Positions 12,601-23,699 of a stretch of 64,000 nt of DNA are shown one piece after another. Numbering within the stretch: the stretch's first letter is position 1; the number at the start of each line of letters is the position of its first letter. The notes below the pieces were generated by a model. It did no database searches. It was not told the origin of the DNA and saw only the letters and a program-made list of their open reading frames with translations. A program made the translations under genes and the position numbers. The DNA is from Lophius americanus (lineage: Eukaryota > Chordata > Actinopteri > Lophiiformes > Lophiidae). Where the stretch lies: contig JBBDHG010000028.1 of NCBI GenBank assembly GCA_037951165.1, forward strand, positions 4,532,501 to 4,596,500. The letters run 5' to 3'.

Positions 12601-15600
12601 TAGGTAGTGATGATAGGGATAACTGCTTTCAGAAGGATTCAGGTTGGTCAGTCCAGACAGGAGTCTAGAACTCTTAAGATACCTCTCTGTAGTCGTCTCA
12701 GCAGGAGAAGACCTGTGTGCAAGAAACGCTTTCAAAACATTGTTGCATAAATGCAAAACTTTTTTTGAAATATAAAAGCTTTCTGTTTTTAATTAAAATG
12801 AAGCTACGTTAAGGGGGCCTCAGAGGTAGGGCTGCTCTGCCATCACAAAAATACAAACTAAATCAATGATTACTATATGCAATGTTCTGCTGAATGGACG
12901 CAAGATATTTATATAAATATCACAAATCCTGTTTCAAGATGTGATTCAGTTCAGTAATAAAGAATTGTTCAGAACAATCCAAATAGTTCCCGTTGTTTAA
13001 TATTTCAATTTCCAGGTTTATCTTTTCCTCTGTGATTTAAGCGGCCATATGTATGCAAACTTCAGTGCTGCGCTGCTGATGAAATAGTGAAAATGTGGTT
13101 ACTAAATCAACAAGACAACATTTAACTGCACCTCATCAATGATGGATGTTGCATCAGCAAGTGTGATTAATGAGAATACACAAATTAGTTTCAAAGGGAG
13201 CACTTGTCAGAAGTCTATACCGATGAAACATTGTGTCTCAAATGCATGAGTGATGGTCGGCGCCATGGTAATGATCGCTTTGATGAATCATGTGGAAAGA
13301 CCGACTTCTGGCCTCCCCATGGAAAGAAGACAAACTCTGAGTTTCACATCATCTATCCATGTGTTGATGCGTCTGTCTGTGGTCGGACGTATTGATCCTA
13401 ATAAAAATTTCATTTCACTGTCATTTTCAGATTTGGTTCTACACTAATGAAATATTTAAGAACGCAGGAATTCCAGATCCCTATATTCAATACACAACGG
13501 TTGGAACTGGTGCCATTGAGGTCATCTCTGGGATGCTGGGGGTGAGCACACAATATTACACTTCACATATCACACTCAGATGATGTTGTGATGACAACAT
13601 TATTTTTATGTGCTGCTTAAACAATTATGTGATTTGTAGATCCAGTGTAGGGATTAGAACTTTCGTTTCCGTGTCTTTAAACCTTTAATGTCCTGCTCAA
13701 CTATTTGGTTGAGCAAATTTTGAGTCAATATTTCGGAATGAAGAATGTGACTGAACCTGTTTATAATATATCCTCATGTTGGTACATCATGCTATGCATG
13801 CTAAAGAGTGAGGGGCTAAGGGTGGAGCCATTGGGTACACCACAATTCAAAGGGGCCACCAAGTGTGAGGCATTAATCACAGCTACTTACAAAGTCTTAT
13901 TTGTTAAGTAGGATATTCATGGCATATTAAAGCATGTGAGAACTTAGTAACTACAGTAATGTAACTTGATACAAACAAAAAAAAGTTGAACAAGGGTCAA
14001 ATAGGTTTTTTTAAACATTACTTTACCAAAAGGAAAGCTAATATAATTAAAATTGACTATTTTATGGAAAATTCAGAAGATATTCAATTTAAATTAATTA
14101 AATTAAACTGATAAATGCAAGGGTGGCACAGTGGTTAGCACTGCTAACTCACAGCAAGAAGGTTCCAGGTTCAAATCCACCTCTCCCAGCCTTTCTATGA
14201 AGTTTGCTTGTTCTCCCCGTGTCTGCGTGGGTTCTCTCCTGGAACTCCAGCTTCCTCCCACAGTCCAAAAACATGCAATATGGGTGATTTGGTGACAATG
14301 TAAATTGCCCATAGGAGTGAATGCTAGTGTGAGTGGTTGTATGTGTAACCATGTAAGACAGGAAAACAAATCATGAGAGGGAGGTTGTTTCCACTTGAAA
14401 CCATTTAGAAATCTTTTTCTGTCATTTCATCAATGATCACATAGTAGTTTTTGATGGGATTTTGACCATCATTGTACTCTTACTGGTCTGTATGTATGTA
14501 TTGATACTGTATTGATGCTGTGTCACTGTCATCGTTTACTGACCCTTGATTGATTTGAGCCATTATTAAAGGGTAACCCGACTGTCAAGACTTGTATGCT
14601 TTAAAACATATTTGACGGTATCAACAGTAAAAATGCGACATTAAATTTACTTTACATCCAGTAGTTTCTACTCATTTTCAAAATATAATTGAACTCGTAG
14701 GTCGCCATTGCTGTTTACGTTGCAATGCATTCTGGGTAGTGACATCAAATAGTTGCGCTTGCTTCTGAACCGCATGTAATAATAATAAAACCATACATTT
14801 AATTAATAACACGTTACATTTGGATTAAATCTCAAAGTTCTACAATGTAAAAGCAGATAAAAGCATCAATAGAAAATATAATAATAATTATATACAATAT
14901 GGCCAAAAAGCAGCAATGTTGATTAAAAGTTAAAAAGGTGAAGCTTTTTCAATTTGAATTTGAGCGCAACAATAACAAAGAACAACTTGGAAACTTTACT
15001 CCAAATGAGCAACCTCAAACAGACGATGTGAGACGTGATGAAGCGAGAGTGGGACCCAACCGCTGATGTCGTAGCAGGAATTGTGTTGCTATGGCAACCA
15101 TGAAGTAGAGTGTTTGTAGTAAAGAGCTACACTTTTTTCAGCAGCTGTTCAAGGTAGGCACATTCATCAAACCATCGTTGTATGATATCCTCCATGGTCA
15201 TAGTCGTGTCCGCTAGTCCGCTTTCAGACTCCCTGCATCCGTCAGCTGGTTCAGATTTAAGCAGGAGACCAGCGTCTACCAGCGTCTCCTGTCTTTGCTG
15301 CTCCATACAGCTGTTGTCACTCTCTTCTCGTGGTGTTTAGTCTCCTTGTGCGGAAATATTGTAGGCACAGGTCTTTTTCTAGCCTTCGTTTACAACCACC
15401 ATGACCCGTATGCTCTTTTAGCAGATGCGGTCGACTAAATGCTTCAAATGCATCAGGAGAAGTGACGCGAACACAGACACAGGTCCTTTGGAAGTTGTGT
15501 ACGTCCACAGGCGTCTTCCAAATGTTTTCTCCTCTTCTTATCTCTGGGAAAGCTGTGAAGACTTACATCGCTTCCTGTATTGCCCTTTGAAAGGAAAGTA

Positions 15601-18600
15601 CATCCAAAAGTAGCACAATGCGGCATTAAATCGATTTTTCTCTCACTAATCCAACGAATACAACAACGAACTACAGCGGCCCACCGCGACAACAACCATT
15701 TTACGTCATCAACCCATAATGCAATGCGTGGTTACAGTAATGGCGACCTGCGTAGGTAATATATGTCTTAATCTTTGAGGATGTATAAAGTAATGACAGA
15801 ATTTCACACACCGTGTATATTATGAAAAAACATTTACGACATTATGATGCCTTAGTATCTTTATAGTCAGGGTTCCCTTTAAGAAAAGTGTTTCACTTAC
15901 GCCTATACACTTATATATATAACTTAATTAATGTATTGAATTCATGTTACATAAAAATATAACATATACTAGTGTATTGATTGCCTGTGGTGTAACAATG
16001 ATGACATAGGGTAAAATAATGAGAAGAAAAAAAAGTTATGTTGAGTTCTGGTCTCATCTGTTTTTTCCTCTTTGTCCATTTTGCAGTGTTTTACTATTGA
16101 GCGTGTGGGCAGAAGACCTCTGATGATTGGCGGCTTCCTCTTCATGGCATTTTGCTGCGTTGGGATCACAGTGTCTGTCCTCTTCAAGGTACAGTGTTAT
16201 CTGACGGCCAGCTCATTTAGTAATATCATATTATCTCTCAGATTATGGAGTAGAGCATTAAGTACATCATTTTAAATGGGAATGAGGGCATTAGCAAAAT
16301 GATAATCATGTATATAAATGACATTCTGTATGTAATGTATGTGTTTTTTTATTGCACAAAAACAAATAAGCGTCATAAGAATAAAAAATATCACTCTGAC
16401 ATCCTCCAAACATTTACAACGACCGCCTCAGTTCACGATACAGCCTAAAGGGGTGAATATTGAATATTGTCTCGGATATATGTTATGGAGAAGACAATTA
16501 ACCTTCCCAGTCACCTCAACATTATCTTGCAAAGAAAAAAAAAGCTATACAGTGTGCAAATAAAAAAAAGTATCTAAAAGTTAAAAGGCTCAACTTCAAC
16601 TCTATGTTGTATTTGTGTGTAGATTTTGGTGAAGTTAGCCTATGAGATAATATCCTGACAAAACAAACAACCTCTAGTGTTACCTAAAACCAGATTCTTC
16701 CATGGAAACCAAATAAATTTTGCTTTGAATTCAAAATATTAAAAGGCCCAATGACATATCATGGGTAAAACATACATTTTTTGAAGTTATAATATACAGT
16801 TTTCAAGATATGGTCTGGACAAGCAGACTGTCCTGTCAGACTTCAACTCAGAAACCCTGTTTATATGGAAACAACAAACAATGAAATTAATGTAACACTC
16901 AAAATGCCAAAGGAGTTTTACATTCACACAGCAGTGGCTCAAGAGGTAGAGCATTCATCATTTTATGATGTTTGATAAAATGTGATATATAAAGTCTCTT
17001 CCTGTTCCACTTTAAATTGGTTACTACATGTGTAAAGTCTGGTGAGGCTAGATTGACTACTTAATGAGATTTGCTCCGGAAAATATGCCCGCCCTACCCT
17101 AGAATGTAGTTTGTGAGATAAACTCTCGAAAATAGATGATTCCAGACTGAAGAGTACGTTTAACCATATCCATATGTTTTTTATGAAAACCAAATGAAGA
17201 GCAAAGCGGTATGCTGTTCATTAAAAATAAAGATATTTTCTTCAGTTCACACAATTGTGACTTTAAATACATTGATGCAAGTCATGACACTTTCATAATA
17301 GTGAAATGAGCTCTTATGAAAAACTGGAACTTGTTTCACACCCAGGATTGTTTCACTTTAATCACAGGAACAGGTGTCCTTCATGCCCTACATCAGTGTG
17401 GGCTGTGTTGTTGGGATCATTGCTGGCTTCTGCATAGGTCCAGGTAAGAACTTTCACAAATCTTCCTTCTGTGCATGTAACATGAAACCACTCAAAACTT
17501 CCAATGGACATTTGCTGTCCATGTAAGGTACAGTGCATCACATTTGGGGCTGCCCTGTCTGTAAGATAACACTGCTCCCTACTGGAAGGTTGCACAACAG
17601 CAGTCTCTTCCTCCCTGCTCTTCCCCTGATTGTATTTCATTAGTCTTGCAAATTTGGAAACAGTCTTGTAAATTTGGAAATCATAACTGCCACACTACAT
17701 TCATTCCCACCGTCATTTGTACACTGGATAAGTTGAGTGAAGTGAATAAAGAGGCAATATTTTACAACTTTGGGAGCCACGTTGAGTGGACCTGCGAGGA
17801 TGATGAATGAGATCCAATCTCGTTTATATACCTTCATTTGTCAAGCAAGCAAAATCTTCACCTCGGCACGCTGAAGAGAATCTTTGCTGCTGCAATTACA
17901 CTTTTAATGGCTCATTGTTCATAAGCTATCTGTGATGAATATGGTTTCCCTCAGACAAAACCCTACATGCTAAATGACCCACCCTCGCCCAAGCAAGTAC
18001 ATAATACAGATGTTGACAAATTACACCATGGTTATTGATTCGACAATATTAAACCTTCCTCTACACAATTATCATGCACAGATAATGAGAGCATCATTTA
18101 GAAAGCTCATCATTAGAGCATATAAATGCATATTTTTCCTTCATAGCCTTCACTTCTAACAATGAAGAAGTATCTATTTAAAGCCCGGACATCAACTCAT
18201 AGATCCTGCATATCAAACTAATGAATTGCCATCACCCTGCCTGAGCCATTCCATTTTTTTCGGTTTAAAGTCGGACTTTTGCCAAGTTGACAAACATCCT
18301 CCTCTCCTCAGTTTACGACCACAAACTGATAATGAACACAAAATGCAGTACAGGAAAAATGAGTGTAATATAAAAGCAGCGGGGCTTGAGGAATGTTCAT
18401 CATTTTCTACATTATGTTCAGTTTATTTTGAATGACTGTGCTGACTGGGACTATTGATAAACTAATTGACAAATGAATAATTTTCGTTTCACAGTACACA
18501 ATAGATTCATACAGTTATAGCAGAGAATGGTTACCAGTGATTTGTATCATGACAGCCTTGTTAGATCAGACGGATGGATGAACTGCAAGTGGAAGGAACT

Positions 18601-20583
18601 AGCTTGATTGAGAAGCGTGCTGTTGACAAAATATGTAATTTAACATCATTCATTTTCTCTCTTGTGTGTAGCTGGTGTGCCTTTCTTGATCACAGCAGAG
18701 CTGTTCAAGCAGTCTCACCGGCCGGCTGCCTACACTGTGGCTGGTTGCCTCAACTGGTTGTCCAACTTCACCATCGGTTTCGTCTTTCCCTTCTTAGAGG
18801 TCAGAGCAAACTCAAATTTTTTCCTTAGGATTCACATTCACATTACTTCTCTAATAAGTCATGTGTGTATTTGTGTTTAAATTTATGAAAACGTTCTGAG
18901 AGAATCTCATAGGTGGATTCTCAAATCCAGTCGGGTTTATTGTAAGAACATCTTAAAGGCTCAAGGATATTATTTTTCAGATTTAGTCAAGCTGGCATTA
19001 AGTATCTCAGGCTAACCTTGACATTGCATTCAGGATCATGGCTCTACCAGTAACGTCAGACACACGGCAATTATGATACTAATTAAATTTCCTATTAAAA
19101 TGTTGACCTTGTCATCTCTCGTTGTCCTCAGTGTTGTTCCGCTTGAACAAATACAAATATAGAAGAAAATGATCCATCCATCCAGCTGACATTCACTCTG
19201 ACAATGAGCTCACTATGACATCATGAGATCATTAATTTATCTGTTTTAATTTCATAGAAAATAGAAATAGAAAAGCTCCAGAGATGTCCAAACCCTTTTC
19301 TTTTTAACTTTACACTGTGTAGTAGTTTCCCCCGGAGTCCAGTTTGTTATGATAGGCATCCTTTTATTGGTGCAGGCAGAACTGCACCGATAAGGGCAAC
19401 GCCAAGGAACATGCTTCGTCATTTTCCTTGGTACAATTTTTCCCTCCCAATTTGGTTCACCATGCAACTAGGTACAGGTCCAAAATGAATGGGACAAGGG
19501 GCCAGTGGCTTATAATTAATGACCTTTATTCGTTCGAGCATTTGCTAAAAAGATATGGGTGGAGTGGGCCACTTTGATATAAAAAAAACCAAACAGCATC
19601 ATACTACCGGCAAAACAAGTTCAGGACCAATGCAACCCCTCGTACCTTACAGAAGTAAAGAGAAGTAAAGAAGTGAGCAAATAAAAATCTAGGGGCTACT
19701 AATTAACATCAATTCATCATGGGCACTTGTAAAAAGAATGCACAGCAAACAATCTATTCAGAAAAGACAAGAATAAGGGATCTTTAAATGTATGAGGTGC
19801 CTCCAATTTGGCACATAATATAACCCAAGGATTGCACGAGGCCCGTCGGCTATGTTCCACATTGCCCTGTTAAAGAAAGTCTATGATGTAGCAAGGTTTG
19901 GCAGTACTGCTGGAGGCATCTGTGTCCTCCCGTTTTCTATGTCTCCATCAGACTATCATGTTAGGACAAGGCATACCATTGTCAAAGCAAATGATTTAAT
20001 TTTTTTTATTAGTATATTTTGATATTACCATTATTAGCAGTATAGTAGGGGTGGATATAGCTCAGAACTTAGAGCGGTCATCGATATGTAGGATGGTTAA
20101 TGGAGTGACCCTTATGTTAAATTAGTGTGTGAGACAATAAGGCTTCCTGCCTTTCATGGCAACCTCTGTGTGTGAAAGGTTTTACACTGTGGCTGGTAGA
20201 GATGGACCCATGTCACTTAATTCTGCCTGAATGGTTTTTATTTAAGAGATCACAACGTTGCTGCTTTGGTTCAGTCTCACATTTCTTCATTCAACACCTT
20301 AAATGTACATTCTTCATACAAAGTAACTCTCAGTATTCTCCCACCACAGACGGCGACAGGTCCGTACTGTTACCTGATCTTCTGTGCGATCTGCCTGGGA
20401 GTGGCCATCTACACTGTCTTTGTTGTTCCTGAAACCAAGAACAAAACCTTCATGGAGATAAGTCAGATGTTCGCTGCCAATAACAACATTGAGAAAGAAG
20501 AGTTGACCTCCAATGGTCAGCTGAAAATGGCTCTGATGAATGGCTACGGGACACTTAGCCAACATGATGAAAATAAGGCGTGA
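6469..20583 (+). CDS. slc2a11: Class II facilitative hexose transporter, SLC2A11-like (5' partial; exons 3-12)
   Basis: Ten exons join in phase to 467 residues plus stop: 6469-6629, 6741-6865, 9377-9522, 10378-10510, 10992-11179, 13431-13541, 16087-16188, 17368-17443, 18672-18799, 20350-20583. Exon order and sizes follow GLUT5/9/11 genes. Visible GLUT motifs are TKYGRK after TM2, PMYLGEIAPKNLRG, PESPRYLL, QLSG in TM7, IERVGRRPL, GPAGVP, NWLSNF and PETKNKTF. The GPAGVP motif lacks the Trp that class I GLUTs have, so this is class II. SLC2A11 is favoured over SLC2A9 by ALKQ..GN...E.MEMEEE in exon 7 and IQY..VGTG.IE in exon 8. It should move hexoses across the plasma membrane; in medaka, slc2a11b is needed in pigment cells. 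Signal exons for the N-terminus and TM1 were not found in 1-6468 and should lie upstream. Fish paralogues a, b and l cannot be told apart here. Confidence 0.88.
6741..6865 (+). CDS. slc2a11: slc2a11-like exon 4 (TM3-TM4)
   Basis: Begins after CCAAACAG, ends CTCAG|GTAGGT. It encodes KGTLVRATVLVFIGGALMG and IIGRFITGLHSG, the usual TM3 and early TM4. Only 111 bp of intron separate it from the previous exon. Confidence 0.9.
7527..7672. repeat. About 25-bp minisatellite
   Basis: Five to six diverged units of AAGTTAGCATCTGGCTAAGG plus TAAGCC, within an slc2a11-like intron. Confidence 0.8.
9377..9522 (+). CDS. slc2a11: slc2a11-like exon 5 (TM4-TM5)
   Basis: Acceptor CTCCACAG, donor AAG|GTATGA. Encodes MCLSVVPMYLGEIAPKNLRG and a TM5 segment ending GLSELLGK. 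The PMYLGE..PK..RG block is a sugar-transporter family signature. Confidence 0.92.
10378..10510 (+). CDS. slc2a11: slc2a11-like exon 6 (TM6, PESPRYLL)
   Basis: Acceptor CCGGCAG, donor GCAG|GTTATG. Encodes TM6 and the PESPRYLL motif that opens the large cytosolic loop. Confidence 0.92.
10590..10684. repeat. Short inverted-repeat (MITE-like) element
   Basis: CGTAATTACGAGAAAAGATC on the left pairs with GATTTTTTCTCGTAATTATG on the right across about 35 bp; GTAATTACGAGAT is repeated within. Located just after the exon at 10378-10510. Confidence 0.7.
10992..11179 (+). CDS. slc2a11: slc2a11-like exon 7 (cytosolic loop, TM7)
   Basis: Acceptor TCCTGTAG, donor GCA|GTAAGT. Encodes ALKQFRSKGN, an acidic MEMEEEQ stretch, RWQVITIAV and MQLSGIDA. 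The acidic stretch matches GLUT11 better than GLUT9. The residue after QLSGI is Asp where most GLUTs have Asn. Confidence 0.9.
11180..13430. other. slc2a11-like intron, no other feature seen
   Basis: Unique-looking AT-rich intron DNA; the open frames in it show no family resemblance. Confidence 0.6.
13431..13541 (+). CDS. slc2a11: slc2a11-like exon 8 (TM7-TM8)
   Basis: Acceptor CATTTTCAG, donor GGG|GTGAGC, phase 0 at both ends. Encodes IWFYTNEIFKNAGIP and YIQYTTVGTGAIEV. Confidence 0.92.
14120..14348 (+). mobile_element. tRNA-related SINE, copy 1
   Basis: Contains GGTGGCACAGTGGTTAGCAC, the pol III box-B-like GGTTCAAATCC at 14168-14178, and the family body GTGGGTTCTCTCC..GAACTCC.GCTTCCTCCCACAGTCC. 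It is an interspersed repeat in an slc2a11-like intron, not a tRNA gene. Confidence 0.8.
15085..15098 (-). promoter_or_regulatory. X-box-like palindrome in the Kolobok-like element
   Basis: Plus strand GTTGCTATGGCAAC; the minus strand GTTGCCATAGCAAC fits the RFX consensus. Confidence 0.45.
15317..15626 (-). pseudogene. Frameshifted THAP-domain fragment
   Basis: From ATG 15626 on the minus strand: MPHCATFGCTF, then LHSFPRDKKRRKHLEDACGR and LCLCSRHFS, the C2CH zinc-binding pattern (C4, C9, then CSRH) and the FP..K.R. signature of THAP domains. The frame breaks at RHFS; further THAP-like text (PDAFEAF, VPTIFPHKETK) continues in the other frames. It is part of the Kolobok-like element. Confidence 0.75.
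16087..16188 (+). CDS. slc2a11: slc2a11-like exon 9 (GRR motif, TM9)
   Basis: Acceptor CATTTTGCAG, donor AAG|GTACAG. Encodes CFTIERVGRRPLMIGGF; RVGRR is the conserved loop 8 motif of the family. Confidence 0.93.
17368..17443 (+). CDS. slc2a11: slc2a11-like exon 10 (TM10)
   Basis: Acceptor TAATCACAG, donor CCAG|GTAAGA. Encodes EQVSFMPYISVGCVVG and GFCIGP; the next exon completes the GPAGVP motif. Confidence 0.9.
18672..18799 (+). CDS. slc2a11: slc2a11-like exon 11 (TM10-TM11)
   Basis: Acceptor TTGTGTGTAG, donor GAG|GTCAGA (a weak but usable donor). Encodes GVPFLITAELFKQ, RPAAY and NWLSNFTIGFVFPFLE. Confidence 0.9.
20350..20583 (+). CDS. slc2a11: slc2a11-like terminal exon 12
   Basis: Acceptor CCACCACAG. 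Encodes TM12, VVPETKNKTFMEISQMF and a polar cytosolic tail ending NGYGTLSQHDENKA, then TGA. Confidence 0.92.
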   Translation, partial: TATGPYCYLIFCAICLGVAIYTVFVVPETKNKTFMEISQMFAANNNIEKEELTSNGQLKMALMNGYGTLSQHDENKA

Positions 20584-21277
20584 GATTGTAAACCTACAAT
20601 GGTTGGTCAACTCAGCATGCCTTCTAGCTCTACAAGAAATTAAAGAAATGATAACTTCTGGGGACCTGTTACTTCATGTGAAACCTACAAAGATAGATGT
20701 GTACACACAATATTCAATACAAAAAGAAAAGAAAAAGGTATCTACAAACACAGTCAATCCTGTTAATCCCCAGTCAAAGTGTAAGGCCTGTGCTCTGTGA
20801 GAGAGAAGCAAAACCGTCATGCCTTCTAAAGAAGACCATCAGTGGCATTTTAATCTATTTCTCTGTGGCTTGAAGAATTTTTAAACGGGCTGAGTGGATT
20901 TCTTACAGTTCTGTCACAAGTTGTCATGTCATTAGTTCCAACTTTTTTCTGATACATTCGCTGTTGAATTGAATGTGTATAGTCAGTGTTGAATGCTGTC
21001 CCTTTGTTGCTCACCAGAAAGTGCATATGTTACTTACACAGTAATAACACCTCTGTGGTAGTACTTCTATCAGTGCGCTGAAGGGAGCAATGAAGGACTC
21101 ATGTTTCACTCACTATACTATTTTCTGTTAAAGTGTGTTGACCAGATGCGTCTTGACCTAGAATTTATTGTCTTCCTATGCATCCTATGTTTTGTTTCTC
21201 TTTTTATGTAAGGGAGCTGAATATTGTGGAAACTGTCATTACATAGATACTGTCCTAATACATGCAGCTCGTTAAAT

Positions 21278-21283
21278 AATAAA
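21278..21283 (+). terminator. Poly(A) signal of the slc2a11-like gene
   Basis: AATAAA about 695 bp after the stop codon, the first canonical hexamer I see downstream. It implies a 3' UTR of roughly 0.7 kb (20584 to about 21300). Confidence 0.55.
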
Positions 21284-21417
21284 ATATTTTAAATACGTCA
21301 TACCAAAGGTCACATCAGTAGTAGCTGTATTGTTCTGTTCAACCGCTTTAACTGCTGCATGTTTGTCTTTTCTGTAGTGCTGTCATGGGCAAAGAGAGAT
21401 GTGATACAAAATTGAAG

Positions 21418-21490
21418 TTGTTCAAAAATATACTGGTGTTTTGATATGAAAGAGATTTTCATATCCAAACTCCAGTATATTTTTGAACAA
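21418..21490. repeat. 73-nt near-perfect hairpin
   Basis: 34-nt arms 21418-21451 and 21457-21490 pair with two mismatches around a 5-nt loop (GAGAT). Left arm core TTCAAAAATATACTGG, right arm core CCAGTATATTTTTGAA. It lies 135 bp past the slc2a11-like poly(A) signal. Could be a short fold-back element or a small-RNA precursor; see findings. Confidence 0.9.
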
Positions 21491-21499
21491 AATTTGTAA

Positions 21500-22490
21500 A
21501 AACTGTTGTGCTGAATAAATCCCAACAAAACATACTAAATTGGGAATAATACTCTTTAACAAATGTAAGCCACATTTGAGATCTGTCATGTCAAATATGG
21601 CAAAGAGTTTTTGTGTTTGACAAAACACTTTCTTTTGGGGTCAATGTGAACTCAACATTTAATTAGCTGTGTTAATGTTGAGAAGTGGAAGTTTTTTTCA
21701 ATATACAGTAGACTTAAAAAAGAGAAATATAACCATAATTATCTGGCATTGTTTATTAGCTGCCACAATTCATTTGAAGAAACCATGAGAAGAAAGTTGC
21801 AGTCTGTCAGTGAATCTTTCATCTACCCAATCTGCAACAAAGTCTGTTGTTGTCTGATTCAATTCCCCGGCCCTCTACAGTCATAAGGAAACTGGTTAAC
21901 TAATCAGTATTTTTGTGTAATTACTGCATTTCATGATATTTTCCCCATTTTCCCCAAGAACAGTTGTAAAAAGATTTGCTGAATCCACCTCTATCTGCAT
22001 CTGCACCAGTATACTGTATAATGGGTTCTTTGCTGAAGCATTCCCCACCCTTCCAGAAACATAAACGCCTTTGCAGAAGTAATAACACAATTATAGCAGA
22101 AGCATACATTCATCATGAAACAATACCCACATAAAATGTGTGTCTCTTAACATCATTTGGGTGTGATTGGGTCTTGGGATTATTGACCATGAGACGTCCT
22201 AATAACAATGAGGTAGTGTGTGTGTTGAGATATTTGAACTGCAACAATGACTACACACATGTTGATGGTTTGTTACAATGCCCAAACCCACTGTTTTCAT
22301 CCCACAGTCTAGAACGACAGAAGCTTAGCTTTTTTTTTTTTAAGTTTAATGAATATGTCATGTTTGCAAATTTGACTTGTAATCATCTGCATTTTTCACA
22401 CCATGCGTAATGATGATTATGTATTATAAAGCATTTATTCATTTTACACTTCATTTGCCATCAATAATAAAACATGATGAGACATGGATT
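21500..22490. other. Intergenic, nothing recognised
   Basis: Open frames here lack codon bias or family motifs. Confidence 0.55.
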
Positions 22491-22497
22491 TTTATAC

Positions 22498-22658
22498 TCA
22501 GTCGTCCACAGAGTACTCATAATCTTTACTTGAGTAAAAGTAAAAATCTCACACTGTACACAATAAAAGACCTGCATTCAAGTTAAAATATCATCAGTAG
22601 AGGTAGAGCGATTCCAATTGTCAATTTATATAAAGTCTGAATGGCCTATACCAACCGA

Positions 22659-22741
<83 letters not shown>

Positions 22742-23190
22742 AGTGCACCTCTAGTAATCAGCAAATGAGAATCACTTATCTCTAAAAAGTCAATTTTTTG
22801 AGATTGTATAAAATAATCCAGGAGGTCCTACATTGTACAAAATGTAGTGGAGTGGAAAGTCCAATATTATACTCTGAAATTTAGTTGAGTAGAAGTATGA
22901 AGTTGCATGAAATGGAAGTACAGAACCTAAAATGTTTATTTAAGTACAGTACTTAAGTAAATGTACTTATATCCTTTCTTGTCCTGACATCACAGCAGGG
23001 CAATAATTGTAGACAAAGTATTCAGATCCACAACTTGACTAAAAGTGCTGATACCACACAATGAACTCCATTACAAGTAACCAGTATTTAACTATTGTAC
23101 TTTGATCACTACTACTGCTGCATGGGTCGGCCTATGTTAATGATGTAAATAGGTAATCTAAATACTTTATTATGTTATTAGTTGAATCTA
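22498..23190. mobile_element. 'Tacttaagta' MITE, copy 2 (interrupted)
   Basis: Holds CTTTACTTGAGTAAAAGTAA, TTTAGTTGAGTAGAAGTATG, AAGTACAGTACTTAAGTAAA and AAGTATTCAGATCC in two partial pieces, with a CA microsatellite between them. Confidence 0.55.
22660..22741. repeat. (CA)n microsatellite
   Basis: About 41 uninterrupted CA units. Confidence 0.97.
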
Positions 23191-23699
23191 CAGGGCCATC
23201 ATAGCTGGTTTATAGCATCACTGTCGATAAAAATCAGTGGAGTTAAGGTTTCTACGACAAGATTCTGGGCCAAGATTTTACTTTTGGATGTAGAATCCTC
23301 AGGCAGCCTGGAGCCGGCTCTGCACCGCCAGCCTCCTCCTAACAGCCGCACAGGGATGGATGCTGTCTGCTCTAGCAGCCTGGAGGATTCAACTTTGCCG
23401 CCCGCCGAGATGGAGAAGGAGAGAGATAGCAGCGCCGACCACCACCAAATTCTATACAGTGTACCTTTTTTTTTTTTTTACCTGAAATTGGTAACTCAGT
23501 ACAGTACTGGAGTAAAAGCACTTAGTTACTATCCACAAGGGCAGGGGAGATAGAGCAGGAAGAGGGCTGACCATGTCAGTATGAGAAGCATTGCCATACA
23601 GATGTTTTTTTAATGGTAAATATGTCACATCACTTTCAGACATGGCTTTCCCTCACACAAAAATGGTGAGAGAGGGGGGCGAGAGAGGGTGGGCAACCA

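Larger units (their letters stand above)
14566..15882 (-). mobile_element. Kolobok-like DNA transposon with THAP remnant
   Basis: TTAA flanks both ends (14566-14569, 15879-15882). The ends are inverted repeats: AGGGTAACCCGACTGTCAAG on the left and, reversed, AGGGAACCCTGACTATAAAG on the right. Similarity continues inward (AGGTCGCCATT...GCATT.TGGGT), giving long TIRs of about 180 bp. TTAA targets and a THAP domain together point to the Kolobok superfamily. No transposase catalytic core was found, so this copy is non-autonomous. It sits in an slc2a11-like intron. Confidence 0.75.
16189..20349. other. slc2a11-like introns between the last four exons
   Basis: Apart from the exons at 17368 and 18672 I see no gene or clear repeat. 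Confidence 0.55.

Noticed and set aside
14120..14190. tRNA gene
   Set aside because: Pol III boxes are present, but the body and second copy at 38696 show a SINE; no cloverleaf is evident.
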